Shown here: in pieces, positions 22,609-32,400 of the stretch
How positions within the stretch are numbered: the stretch's first letter is position 1
Layout of the letters: each line of letters starts with the position of its first letter
Origin: Patiria miniata
Lineage: Eukaryota; Echinodermata; Asteroidea; Valvatida; Asterinidae
Length of the DNA: 64,000 nt
Direction: 5' to 3'
Assembly (NCBI RefSeq): GCF_015706575.1
Contig: NW_024037068.1
Span: 2,108,001-2,172,000 of the forward strand
The notes under the pieces: generated by a model
Database searches by the model: none
The model's input: only the letters and a program-made list of their open reading frames with translations
What the model was told of the DNA's origin: nothing
Made by a program: the position numbers and the translations under genes

Positions 22609-23091
22609 TTTTCTGTTGACAAAGAAAAAACGTGCCTTGGAGATGATCCAGGATTTTTTCTAGATGAATTTTTGTTTAAGATATATAAATAACCATGTTT
22701 TGACCAGGAGGACCACCCTCTATCAACTCTTGGAAAGAAAACAAATGAAATATATCTGAGGAACAGAACACGTTGTTCGAAACGTCGACTAAGCGCCGCA
22801 GGACATTTCCAGATATGCACAAACTTGCACGGTGAATGTAACCGCAAATCTTCCCACTTAAGTTTCTCCACCATGTAAAGGTCCAAAGTCTTGAAATCTA
22901 AAAGGCTTTTTAAAATATTTGTTGGCCCATACACTCATTCAACGACGTACGGTCTCTTGGCTAAAACATCTGAACTTTGCGGTAGTCAAGTGCCGCTGTT
23001 TCAATATAAACAACGTGCTGTTGACAAAGGAAAAACGTGCCTTGAAAATGATTCAGGATTTTCTTGAGGAAAAAGGGTTTTAAGTTTTTTA

Positions 23092-23459
23092 GGCCAAAAA
23101 AAAAAGTCTCCGGTTTCTGGTATGCGCACGCGTCGCCGTAGCCATGCGCGTCGGTAAAATGAAAAAGTTTTTTTTTCAATGAAAAATGATGTCTCAAAAC
23201 CGCCAAACTCACTGGTTTGACTGGAATCCTGCTGCTGCACAATTTCAACGTGTTTTTAGATTGTGTTATGGTCGAGAATAAGCTTCATGTGGCCTCTATG
23301 GACTCTCATATATTTGCACTTACTTAGTCGGGCACCATTTGCAGTCATCAGCCGACATTTGAAGCAAAAAAAATCAGGTAAAAAAAAAAAAAAGCCGCGT
23401 CGCCGCACAACTTTTTGGGCAAGCTCCATACCAGTAACCGGAGACTTTTATTTTTTGCC
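23092..23459. mobile_element. PIF/Harbinger-like MITE with empty site in unit a
   Basis: Ends GGCCAAAAAA and TTTTTTGCC. Inverted words GTCTCCGGTTTCTGGTAT and ATACCAGTAACCGGAGAC lie just inside. Flanked by TTA on both sides. Unit a reads AAGTTATGCATGAAAT where unit b carries the element, so the unoccupied site is preserved next door. TTA target duplication is typical of PIF/Harbinger. Confidence 0.8.
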
Positions 23460-23594
23460 TTATGCATGAAATATCAATGTTTTGATCAGAAGGGCTATCC
23501 TCCATCCGCCTTTGAAAGAAAACCAATGAAACATCTCCTGAGGACCAGAACACGTTGTTGATGTTCGAAACGTCGACTAAACACTGCAGTGGGC

Positions 23595-23768
23595 TTTTTT
23601 CGGGGCAAAAGAGGGGATTTCCCATGTGCCCTCATGGCACTCTCCCAACATAAGTTCATCCATCATGCCAAATAATGTTCAATGATTTACGGTTTCTTGT
23701 CTAATCGGGTTTGAATCTATCTCGATGCCGAAGGAAGAGTCGCCAAACCACCGATGATTGGCTGACTT
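23595..23768 (+). repeat. Tandem array unit c, truncated
   Basis: Third unit begins as the others do and stops at GATTGGCTGACTT, after which sequence is unrelated. Confidence 0.85.
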
Positions 23769-23914
23769 AAGCGGGCCCCGAACCCCACGCCGTAATTTTT
23801 TTGACCCACTATTGGGGGGGACCAAAACTTTTTGGGGGGGGGGGGACCAACAATTTGTTTTGGCCCACCCCAAAATTGTGTTCTGGATCCACCCTTCAGT
23901 AGAACATGTACCGG

Positions 23915-24650
23915 TACACGAAATTATGTAGGCTGTGTGTTTTTTTTAATAAATGAAGAATAAAATCGCCATCCCCTTCTTTTTCTTTTCCCGGCCTCAG
24001 AGAGAGATTTACGTCTGGTTCTCTACAAAAACTTTTTTTTTAAAGCAAAATGATTAAAAAAAACCTAGTTCGTTAAAGTTTGTACTCGAAGTTAATTCTT
24101 TTGTAGATTCCAGGGGAAATTTAATACGAATTATGCTCGGTTTTTCTTATTTTTAAATGAATATGATCAGGATTAACAACATCCCTCAAATAATAGCGTC
24201 AAAATATATTCCAAAATATATTCTAGAGTAAAACATTTTCACAAAATAATGTAGGCCATGCATTTTATTTTTTAGATACACGAAGAATTAATCGTCATCC
24301 CTTTTGCCTCAAATAGAGAGAAATCAAATAAATAGGGGTTATTTTAATACGACTTAGTATGTCTTGTTCTCTCGATTTATTTTTAAAGTAAAACGATTTC
24401 AAACACCCTAGCCCATTAAGTTCTGAACCCTCAGTTAATTCTTTTGTAGATTCCAGGGGAAATTTTAATACGAATTATGCTTAGTTTTTCCTAATTTTAA
24501 AAGGAATACGAATAAGATTATCAACAGCCCTTTGACTTCAAACTTAATTTCAAAATGTATTCCGAAATATTTTAGAGTAACATTTACAAAAATAATGTAG
24601 GCCATGCAGTTTTATTTTTTTAATAAGCGAAGAATAAAATCGTACTACGA
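23915..24650 (+). repeat. Diverged tandem repeat, unit about 330 bp
   Basis: Two full units and part of a third. The words AATAATGTAGGCCATGC and AATTCTTTTGTAGATTCCAG recur in order. No coding capacity. Confidence 0.7.
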
Positions 24651-24844
24651 AAAAAGACATCGGGAGCCCTACATTTAATGAATTATTTGGACTTGGAATA
24701 TCATCCCCCAATCGTTTATCTATGTGCATGTACACAACACGGAGGTGAAATTTCACGTTCAATTCAGTTTCCCACATTTTTCGCATAAAGGTTTCCTACG
24801 GAGCTTTTAAAGGGACATAGATGAAAAAAAAAATTGAAAACATC

Positions 24845-25618
24845 TTCGTTAGAAAGAAAACAATCTGCGTTCGAACGAAAAAAATCTGCGTTCGAACGAA
24901 AAAAATCTGCGTTCGAACGAAAAAAATCTTCGTTCGAACGAAAAAAATCTGCGTTCGAACGAAAAAAATCTTCGTTCGAACGAAAAAAATCTGCGTTCGA
25001 ACGAAAAAAATCTGCGTTCGAACGAAAAAAATCTGCGTTCGAACGAAAAAAAATCTGCGTTCGAACGAAAAAAATCTGCGTTCGAACGAAAAAAATCTGC
25101 GTTCGAACGAAAAAAATCTGCGTTCGAACGAAAAAAATCTTCGTTCGAACGAAAAAAATCTGCGTTCGAACGAAAAAAATCTGCGTTCGAACGAAAAAAA
25201 TCTGCGTTCGAACGAAAAAAATCTGCGTTCGAACGAAAAAAATCTTCGTTCGAACGAAAAAAATCTGCGTTCGAACGAAAAAAATCTGCGTTCGAACGAA
25301 AAAAATCTGCGTTCGAACGAAAAAAATCTTCGTTCGAACGAAAAAAATCTGCGTTCGAACGAAAAAAATCTGCGTTCGAACGAAAAAAATCTGCGTTCGA
25401 ACGAAAAAAATCTTCGTTCGAACGAAAAAAATCTTCGTTCGAACGAAAAAAATCTGCGTTCGAACGAAAAAAATCTGCGTTCGAACGAAAAAAATCTGCG
25501 TTCGAACGAAAAAAATCTGCGTTCGAACGAAAAAAATCTGCGTTCGAACGAAAAAAATCTTCGTTCGAACGAAAAAAAATCTGCGTTCGAACGAAAAAAA
25601 TCTGCGTTCGAACGAAAA
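24845..25618. repeat. 21-bp tandem array, left Foldback arm
   Basis: About 37 units of GCGTTCGAACGAAAAAAATC plus T; a minority have TTCGTT in place of GCGTT. Each unit contains the palindrome CGTTCGAACG. Because 21 is a multiple of three, several frames stay open for about 290-330 codons with no biological meaning. Confidence 0.95.
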
Positions 25619-25686
25619 AGCTGTTTGCTGTTTGCTGTAAGCTGTTTGCCCTCCCTGTGCTGCCCCACCACTTATGTGGGTGATTT

Positions 25687-26534
25687 TTGTGGGTCAAAAC
25701 ATTCTTTGCCCTGAAAACTGTTGTACCAAACTTGTAAAACGTATCAATCATGATGTGACTCATATCATGCTCTTGTAAGTGCAACAGTTTCTCCACATTT
25801 AACTGGTTATCCATGGGCCACCAAAAACATGTCGGGCTAGCCATGGCTATTAGAATAGCCCGACATGTTTGTCAATTGCTATGAGTATGAGTAGGAATCA
25901 GCTAATTAGTGAATCCCGTATCTGAAAGTGAGGAAGCAGAAAGTACATGTACATGTACAAGTGTTGGACTAGTAAAATAGGCTTATTGAAAGCCAGAAAT
26001 GATCAAACAATATATACATGTCAGTCGCTTCTAAAGTTTGGAACTATTACAAGGATTAGGAATGAAAATTTATACTGTAAAGGATTTGTGGATAGACAAA
26101 TTTCTGAAAATCACAATGACGACCAGTTATATTGTTTTACCTGAAAAATTTGAAAGATAATTATATAGCCTTTTTTAATTATTTTTTTAAAACTTGCCTC
26201 ACTTTATAAAAAGAAACCAAAAAGGCAAATTACTTTTAAAAATGTCTCATAAGTGTGTTGCCTCAGCATAGCGTAATGGGTGGGACTGATGGGGTGGGGG
26301 GTGTGTGTTGTAGCTAGTATTGTAACAGGATAGGGACTCTTAAAAAAGAAGGACAATTAGCTAGATCTTCATTGCAATGGTTAAACTTCATGACCAACTA
26401 ACAGCAAGCCCTAGTAAGACCGTTTGAAAGCTCATAGGCTGCTTTAAGACCAGTTATTGAAATTCCTGTACTTGGGCCACGGACCTACATTGGGCACATA
26501 TGTCATGCATGTTGGACCTGAAAAAAACATGACC
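25687..26534. other. Unique core of the Foldback element
   Basis: No protein domain recognised. A 14-bp-armed hairpin (AACATGTCGGGCTA facing TAGCCCGACATGTT) stands at about 25828-25871. A short open frame at 25947-26144 shows no known motif. Confidence 0.5.
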
Positions 26535-26603
26535 AAATCACCCACATAAGTGGTGGGGCAGCACAGGGAGGGCAAACAGCTTACAGCAAACAGCAAACAG
26601 CTT

Positions 26604-27072
26604 TTTCGTTCGAACGCAGATTTTTTTCGTTCGAACGCAGATTTTTTTTCGTTCGAACGCAGATTTTTTTCGTTCGAACGCAGATTTTTTTTCGTTCGAA
26701 CGCAGATTTTTTTCGTTCGAACGCAGATTTTTTTTTCGTTCGAACGAAGATTTTTTTCGTTCGAACGCAGATTTTTTTCGTTCGAACGCAGATTTTTTTC
26801 GTTCGAACGCAGATTTTTTTCGTTCGAACGCAGATTTTTTTCGTTCGAACGAAGATTTTTTTCGTTCGAACGCAGATTTTTTTCGTTCGAACGCAGATTT
26901 TTTTCGTTCGAACGCAGATTTTTTTCGTTCGAACGCAGATATTTTTCGTTCGAACGCAGATTTTTTTCGTTCGAACGCAGATTTTTTTCGTTCGAACGCA
27001 GATTTTTTTCGTTCGAACGCAGATTTTTTTCGTTCGAACGCAGATTTTTTTTCGTTCGAACGCAGATTTTTT
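26604..27072. repeat. 21-bp tandem array, right Foldback arm
   Basis: About 22 units of the same repeat in inverse orientation. The array is about 15 units shorter than in the left arm, so the arms have changed length independently. Confidence 0.95.
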
Positions 27073-27133
27073 TCATTCTTACGATGATTTTTTCAATTTT
27101 TTTTTTCACCTATGTCCCTTTAAAAGCTCCGTA

Positions 27134-28412
27134 GTTTCCCCTGTCTCTGAGAAAAAAAAATGCCCAAATAAAATCTCAGCTCCGAAAAGCCTTTCCAGAG
27201 AATGATTGATAGCCGCATTGTTCAAATTGATACAATGCTACTCTTGTTCGTTACAAAGCATATACATTTGGGTTCAGCTGTAGGCCACCGAACTTGAAGG
27301 CCTTTGATAACAGCTCAGGAATGCTGCCACTTTCGGGAAATTTGTGCAGACAAACTTTTTCATATTTTGGAATTTGGAATTTTGATGCAGTTTGCATTTC
27401 CGTTAAATTAAAGGTTGTTTTTTTTTGTTTTCTTTTTAAGAAAATCGGCGCCCCCCCCCAAAAAAAAATACAAATAAACGATTTTCCTCAGGCCTTGACA
27501 TTTCTTGAAGTGATTCGACAACACTTGCAGAATGCAGACGATTCATTTCGTCTTAAATTATTTAGCCTGCAGACTTCAAAATAACATGGAAAAAAATGGT
27601 GGTTAAAGTGTATAAAAGTGTATATACAAAGTAAGTATATATGTGACCGCAGTTACCTCACATTATACTGGGACACAGGCGGCAGTCTTTTTGAAGTCTT
27701 GACTAAACATTTAAACGCTACGGGGAAATTTTGCTAATATCATCAATTTTTTTTATGACAACCGAGATGGTTTTGAAATAAAGTTTTATTTCTTCTTTTT
27801 GTTTGTAAAGACTATTCGTAATGTAATACTCAGCAGGCTTATAAGTTATACAACATTTTTCAAAGGAATTGGGACGGAGAAATTTTCTGGGCCGGTTGAT
27901 TTGCTCAGCCGTGGGGTGGGGTGGGGGTAGGGGCTGCTTGGGGCAGGCTGTCTCCTAATGAAATTCAATTTATTTTATTTTCTTTGTTTGCAAGGCAAAT
28001 TTCTGGGTAGAAATGTATGTTTTAAAAGTAAACATGACTTTTTTTGGCTCGCTCGCTCCGCTCGCTCGCAAAATAACACATGTTCATATTTTTTCACCCG
28101 GGGGCTGTCATCAGCACCTTCTAATTTTGGGGTTCATTTTCAACTTACATCAACAGTGACTTTAAATTCTATATTTGATAGGCAAAAATAGTGTGATTAA
28201 AAGTAAAAAATAAACATTGTGAATGTTGCTCTTAATGGCTTAAAGTACTCATGATGTAGGAGAGAACATCTAAAATCGTAGAGCTTCCAGTGCCCTCAAC
28301 CCTGCCCGCAAGGGATTTCGCGCTTCAGTCTCGTTATGTGTGCAACGCGCACAAAGTTTTTGTGCCCCCCCCCCCTTTTTGAAAATCCTGGATCCGCCCC
28401 TGGACTTATGGA
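27134..28412. other. Non-genic stretch
   Basis: Nothing recognisable as a gene. A C-run followed by TCCTGGATCCGCCCCTG at 28365-28402 is a word that also occurs inverted near 46313 and diverged near 17200 and 23880, probably the end of a DNA transposon. Confidence 0.45.
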
Positions 28413-29453
28413 CAGAAAATAAAAGTAAATTTAATTCGGAGCTTTGAGGCGTCGGAGCTAGTATGAGGCGTCGGGCTTATGAGGCGTCGGAACTATGAGG
28501 TGTCGGACTGATGGGCCTTTATTTGGTTGGGGGATGTGATTTTGTTGGACTTATGAGGCGTCCGGGACCTATCATCTCGGGGCGTCGGACTTAATATGAG
28601 CGGACCCCAAATAATTGCCCCAACTCAGGCCTTGCCAGGGCGGGGTGACGGATTAAAACGATCGTTGCTTTATGAAACTTAAAGGATAACACCCAAAGGG
28701 CACAGCACTAAGTCACGATCAACTTCTCTGCAGTGCAAAACATTTGAATTTTATCCCAAGAAATTAAAACGCCATTTGCATGCCTTTTGACAAGTGTTCG
28801 AGTAGTAAACTCATTACAGTTGTAAATTTGTCTGGAACTTTACAGCACGTGTGACCGACGTACCGGTACGATGGTGCGCGTCGGCTAATGATACCAAAAA
28901 GTCATTGTTTAATCTTTTTCCTTTTTTTTCTTGAAGAGAAAAGGAAAAGGGCCTTTTTTATTTTCTTTTGTAACGGCCAAAAAACGAACCTTTTGTATTT
29001 CTCTATACGAATCGAATCGAAAAGGGGTTTCTCATTTTGAAATTTAATTTAAAGCTTTTCCTTTGTCCTTATTCATTTTAAAGTTTAGAAAAAGATATAA
29101 ACAAAACTCAGTTTCTTTTTTGGACAGCAAAACAAAGCAAAGGGCAGGTGCATGATGGAAAAGGCTGCGCTTTTATGACCGTTGAGGGGGTAATTTTTTT
29201 TTCAATCATGGCACCAAGAAAGAGAAAACCAACCTCCTCGGAAACCAATGATGCAGGGGAATCCAGAGCCAAAAGTAAGCGTGCAGAAAAGAAAGAAGCA
29301 ACCAGGTAAGCTTGTGGCAAGGATTTCGCATAGGTCAACTTGAGTTTAACGGTACGTAACAACATTTGTAAGACTTGGATTGTAAGACTGTCTAGTTTCG
29401 TTTGCTTTGCGTTGCACTTATTTCGTGAGAAGTAAATACGCGAGACTGTGTAG
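28413..29453 (+). repeat. OGFOD3 5' region (proximal copy of the duplication)
   Basis: Counterpart of 7277-8368. Includes GAGGCGTCGG units, the presumed promoter and 5' UTR, exon 1 and about 145 bp of intron 1. No TATA box was obvious near the ATG. Confidence 0.9.
29208..29305 (+). CDS. OGFOD3: OGFOD3 exon 1
   Basis: 32 codons rich in Lys and Arg, ending KRAEKKEAT plus AG, with a GTAAGC donor in phase 2. The join to exon 2 gives EAT-S-DEDLPRHR. The human protein, as I recall it, also starts MAP and has a KKD/PR-rich stretch before the membrane segment. Confidence 0.85.
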
Positions 29454-32400
29454 GTTTGTGTAGTTGAGGACCTGAGGACGCCTCTGGTTTTTTTTTTTTT
29501 TATTCCTTAAAAAAGTTTTGTCGCTCCCCAAACTCTCCAACCTCAGGTCCTCGTTCTCTGCTGACCCTAATTTTCTTTTTTAAAAGGCAGTGGATATTTT
29601 GCCGGAGACGGCAAACCTTCAGTAAACGTTAGTTTGCCGGATATGCACTGAACATGCGCAGTTACTGTTTTTTTGTACTTAAACATTTTCCCGTGACAAA
29701 TTTTAGTGTGGCTCCATGCCAATATTATCGTTGTAACTTTGTATTTACAAGATGGGAATCAGACCATTTTATAATTTCGGACTTTATTTCCCTTTAAAAA
29801 AAATCCTCCAGAGCCACAAATCTGAAAAAGAAAAAGTACTAGTACTCTGCAATAAAATGTTTGAGACATATTAAAATAATAAAAGAATTTGGGGATGGGA
29901 AAAAAAACCTTAAAAATGTGGCAGAGATCAGGATTCGAACTCGGGACATCCCACTCACTAGAGCAATTGCTTAACCACTGCACTGATTGTGCTACACAAC
30001 TTTGATGGGAATTTAATACATGTTATAATTCAGCCCTATCTTAAAGAGTACAGCGCCCTCTGTTGATATGGATTGCCGCCAGCAAACCTTTAGTAAACGT
30101 TAGTTTGCCGGAGTTACGTCCGGCAAAATATCCACTATCTTTTTAAAATTTAGAACAGTATTATTGTAATGATGTATCGTCCGGTGCCCCAAATTCACGC
30201 TGCCCAATGTTCGCGCAACCAACTTTTTCGGCTCGTATCTTTTTTCACACAACACGGCCCAACGTCATATCACCGTCGATGATCCATCGTCACATCGCCT
30301 TTCTTCTTGATGCAGTTATGTGGAAATCAAAAGCTTTTCCGAGAAGTTATTGAATATGAATAGCCCAGAAAACTAATAAAATATCGCTACGAATTTCCAA
30401 TCAGTGTCGCCGTCCAACCCCGAAACTTGAAAGACAACTTCGGTCAACTTTCATCAGAATTACGGAGCACGAAATACAACGTGCGCCTTATGTCGCGTTT
30501 CTATTTTACAATCTGTTTCGCCGAGATGCAGATTTTGGTACCGAGTTGTTTGTTAGAATGAATATATGCCTTAAAATATATTTCTGTCGGAATAAGACCT
30601 AATCGTAATGTTTAAAGTACCCAAAAAGTAGGCCAATACCTATTTTTTGTTTTTATTGAAATGATGTGTATCATGCAACCATGTGTCGAGGTGGCATGAT
30701 CGGCCACGGTATGGTCGACTGCGTGCAGGCGTGCGTGCCTGTATAATTGATTGATTGATCGCAGGTGTAGGCCTATTAGAATGAGCAATAAATGCCGGAG
30801 AACATCGTTACAAAAGGGTGATTTTGTTAAATGTTTTTGATGGAGGGGTCATTTCAAATATATTTGTCCATGTACTTAAAAATATAGCCACGGCATATTA
30901 AAGTTATATTCAATCAATCAGGTGCCGTCTTCTCGCAGAAGGTTGGCTGCAATGGATTTCCATCTGTCTCTGTCCTGAGATGCCCTTGCACATTCCATGT
31001 AGCTAAGGCCAGTCCAGTCTCTCACATTATCAAACCACGATGTTCTTCTTCTTCCTCTTGGTCTTTTCCCCTCTATTTTGCCTTCCAAAAGAGTCTTCTG
31101 CAGCATTTGGTTTCTCATCATGTGTCCAAAGTAGTTTGTCTTCCTGTATTTTACTGTTTTTATGAGGGATTTCTTTGTCAGTGCTATTTGAAGGACTTGT
31201 TTGTTGGTCATTTTAACTATCCAGGGGATGCTCAGCATTCTTCTGTATGTCCACATTTCGAATGCTTCGAGTCGGTTGATTGAATCTTTCGTCAATGTCC
31301 ATGTTTCTGCTCCATATAAGTTATATTGCAATTGTTTATTTTGGGAGAATCTGTATACATTTGTAAAATGTTATGTAATTGGCACATGGTTGATTTTCAG
31401 CAAAACAAAAGTTCTCGGAACTCTTTCCATGTATAGGATTTAACTAAGCTTCTTAGACTTTCAACAAAAGTATATTATAATATTTGTGGATTTATTTTAT
31501 TTACCTCAAATTTTCAATTATGATATGATTTTAAATATTTTGCATGCAGTTGTTTTTACCAAAATCGAAAGAAATTCATTCATTTCATATCTAAACAAAC
31601 GTGTATTTAGTAACAATGTCGGATGGCAAATAAAAGTTAGTTTATCAAACTAGAGACCAAAGTTGTGCACATAAACTTATCCTTTATTCAACAAACATTG
31701 ATCCACATTGTTTTTAGAAGTACAGGTAGGACACAATGGAGACTCCATAGAATGACGTTTTCCGTTCGTGCGCGAATTATGGTCACAAAACTTTTCTGGC
31801 AGCCAATTTAATTCATCTGCAGATGATGACGTTCTTGGTGCTTCCTTGACGTTCGATATTGTTCAAATTATTTTTCCATGTTGTTTATTAGTCATTCTCA
31901 CAAGATTAAAGTCTATAACTGTGTAGGATTTAGTTTATGCAAGAAAAAAATCGGTCAAAGTACTAAGTGCGCGAAAAACGGTCACACAAGGATACCCTAA
32001 CGTGGCCGCGGCCCCAACGTGGCGCACTTTGATTTTTCGCCTGTAGCGCCTACATGTAGCTTAACCCTTACTCTCTGAGGGTAGTTTACTGCATGTCAGT
32101 TGGTTATGCCAATGCCCTCCAGCTGCAGTTATTTGGCAGATAACAAGTCTTAACAGTGAAGGCTCCAATTGGCAGGAGTTGGAGGCCCTGGAGGGTGCCT
32201 GATACTGACCAGCTGGGGGCACTCACTTTGTTATCAGAGGACTCTCATTGTTCTCTGTGGCATGTATTGGAGTGCCTGTCCAGTTACCCTTGAAATGACA
32301 TGGCAGATATTGGAGGGCCATGCAAAAAACATAGGAGATTTTCTTGAGGCACAATTGGCATGCATTGGAGGGTCAAGTAGGGTAAGGGTTAAGCCAAAGT

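Larger units (their letters stand above)
21355..23594 (+). repeat. Tandem array unit b
   Basis: Second unit, longer than unit a mainly because of the MITE at 23092-23459. Otherwise it follows the same order: CAGTCA element, SINE, then GACAAAGGAAAAACGTGCC blocks. Confidence 0.85.
24797..27133. mobile_element. Foldback (TU-like) DNA transposon
   Basis: A 2,337-bp element with long inverted arms: 24797-25686 (890 bp) and 26535-27133 (599 bp). The outer ends are TACGGAGCTTTTAAAGGGAC and its inverse, flanked by a 6-bp duplication GTTTCC (24791-24796 and 27134-27139). Most of each arm is a 21-bp tandem array. The inner arm part (GCTGTTTGCTGTAAGC to CACTTATGTGGGTGATTT) also matches in inverse. The 850-bp middle has no recognisable transposase. 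Foldback elements of Drosophila and TU elements of sea urchins have this build. It looks whole as a non-autonomous unit. Confidence 0.85.

Noticed and set aside
20515-23590. Hammerhead ribozyme-like core words (CTGAGGA followed by GTTCGAAACGTCGAC), as in Penelope-like elements
   Set aside because: The CUGANGA and GAAACGUC parts are present several times, but I could not find pairing for helix I and the helix II pairing is out of register. Not supportable as a ribozyme without covariance search.
24845-25618. CRISPR-like array
   Set aside because: Repeats are contiguous with no unique spacers, in a eukaryotic genome.
24796-25844. Overlapping long open frames of about 270-330 codons (FFSFERR, FFRSNAD and KNLRSNE repeats)
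   Set aside because: They are translations of a 21-bp tandem array. The unit is a multiple of three, so several frames on both strands stay open. No start context, domain or complexity supports a protein.
26444-27134. Open frames of 194-221 codons in the right Foldback arm
   Set aside because: Same 21-bp array in inverse orientation.
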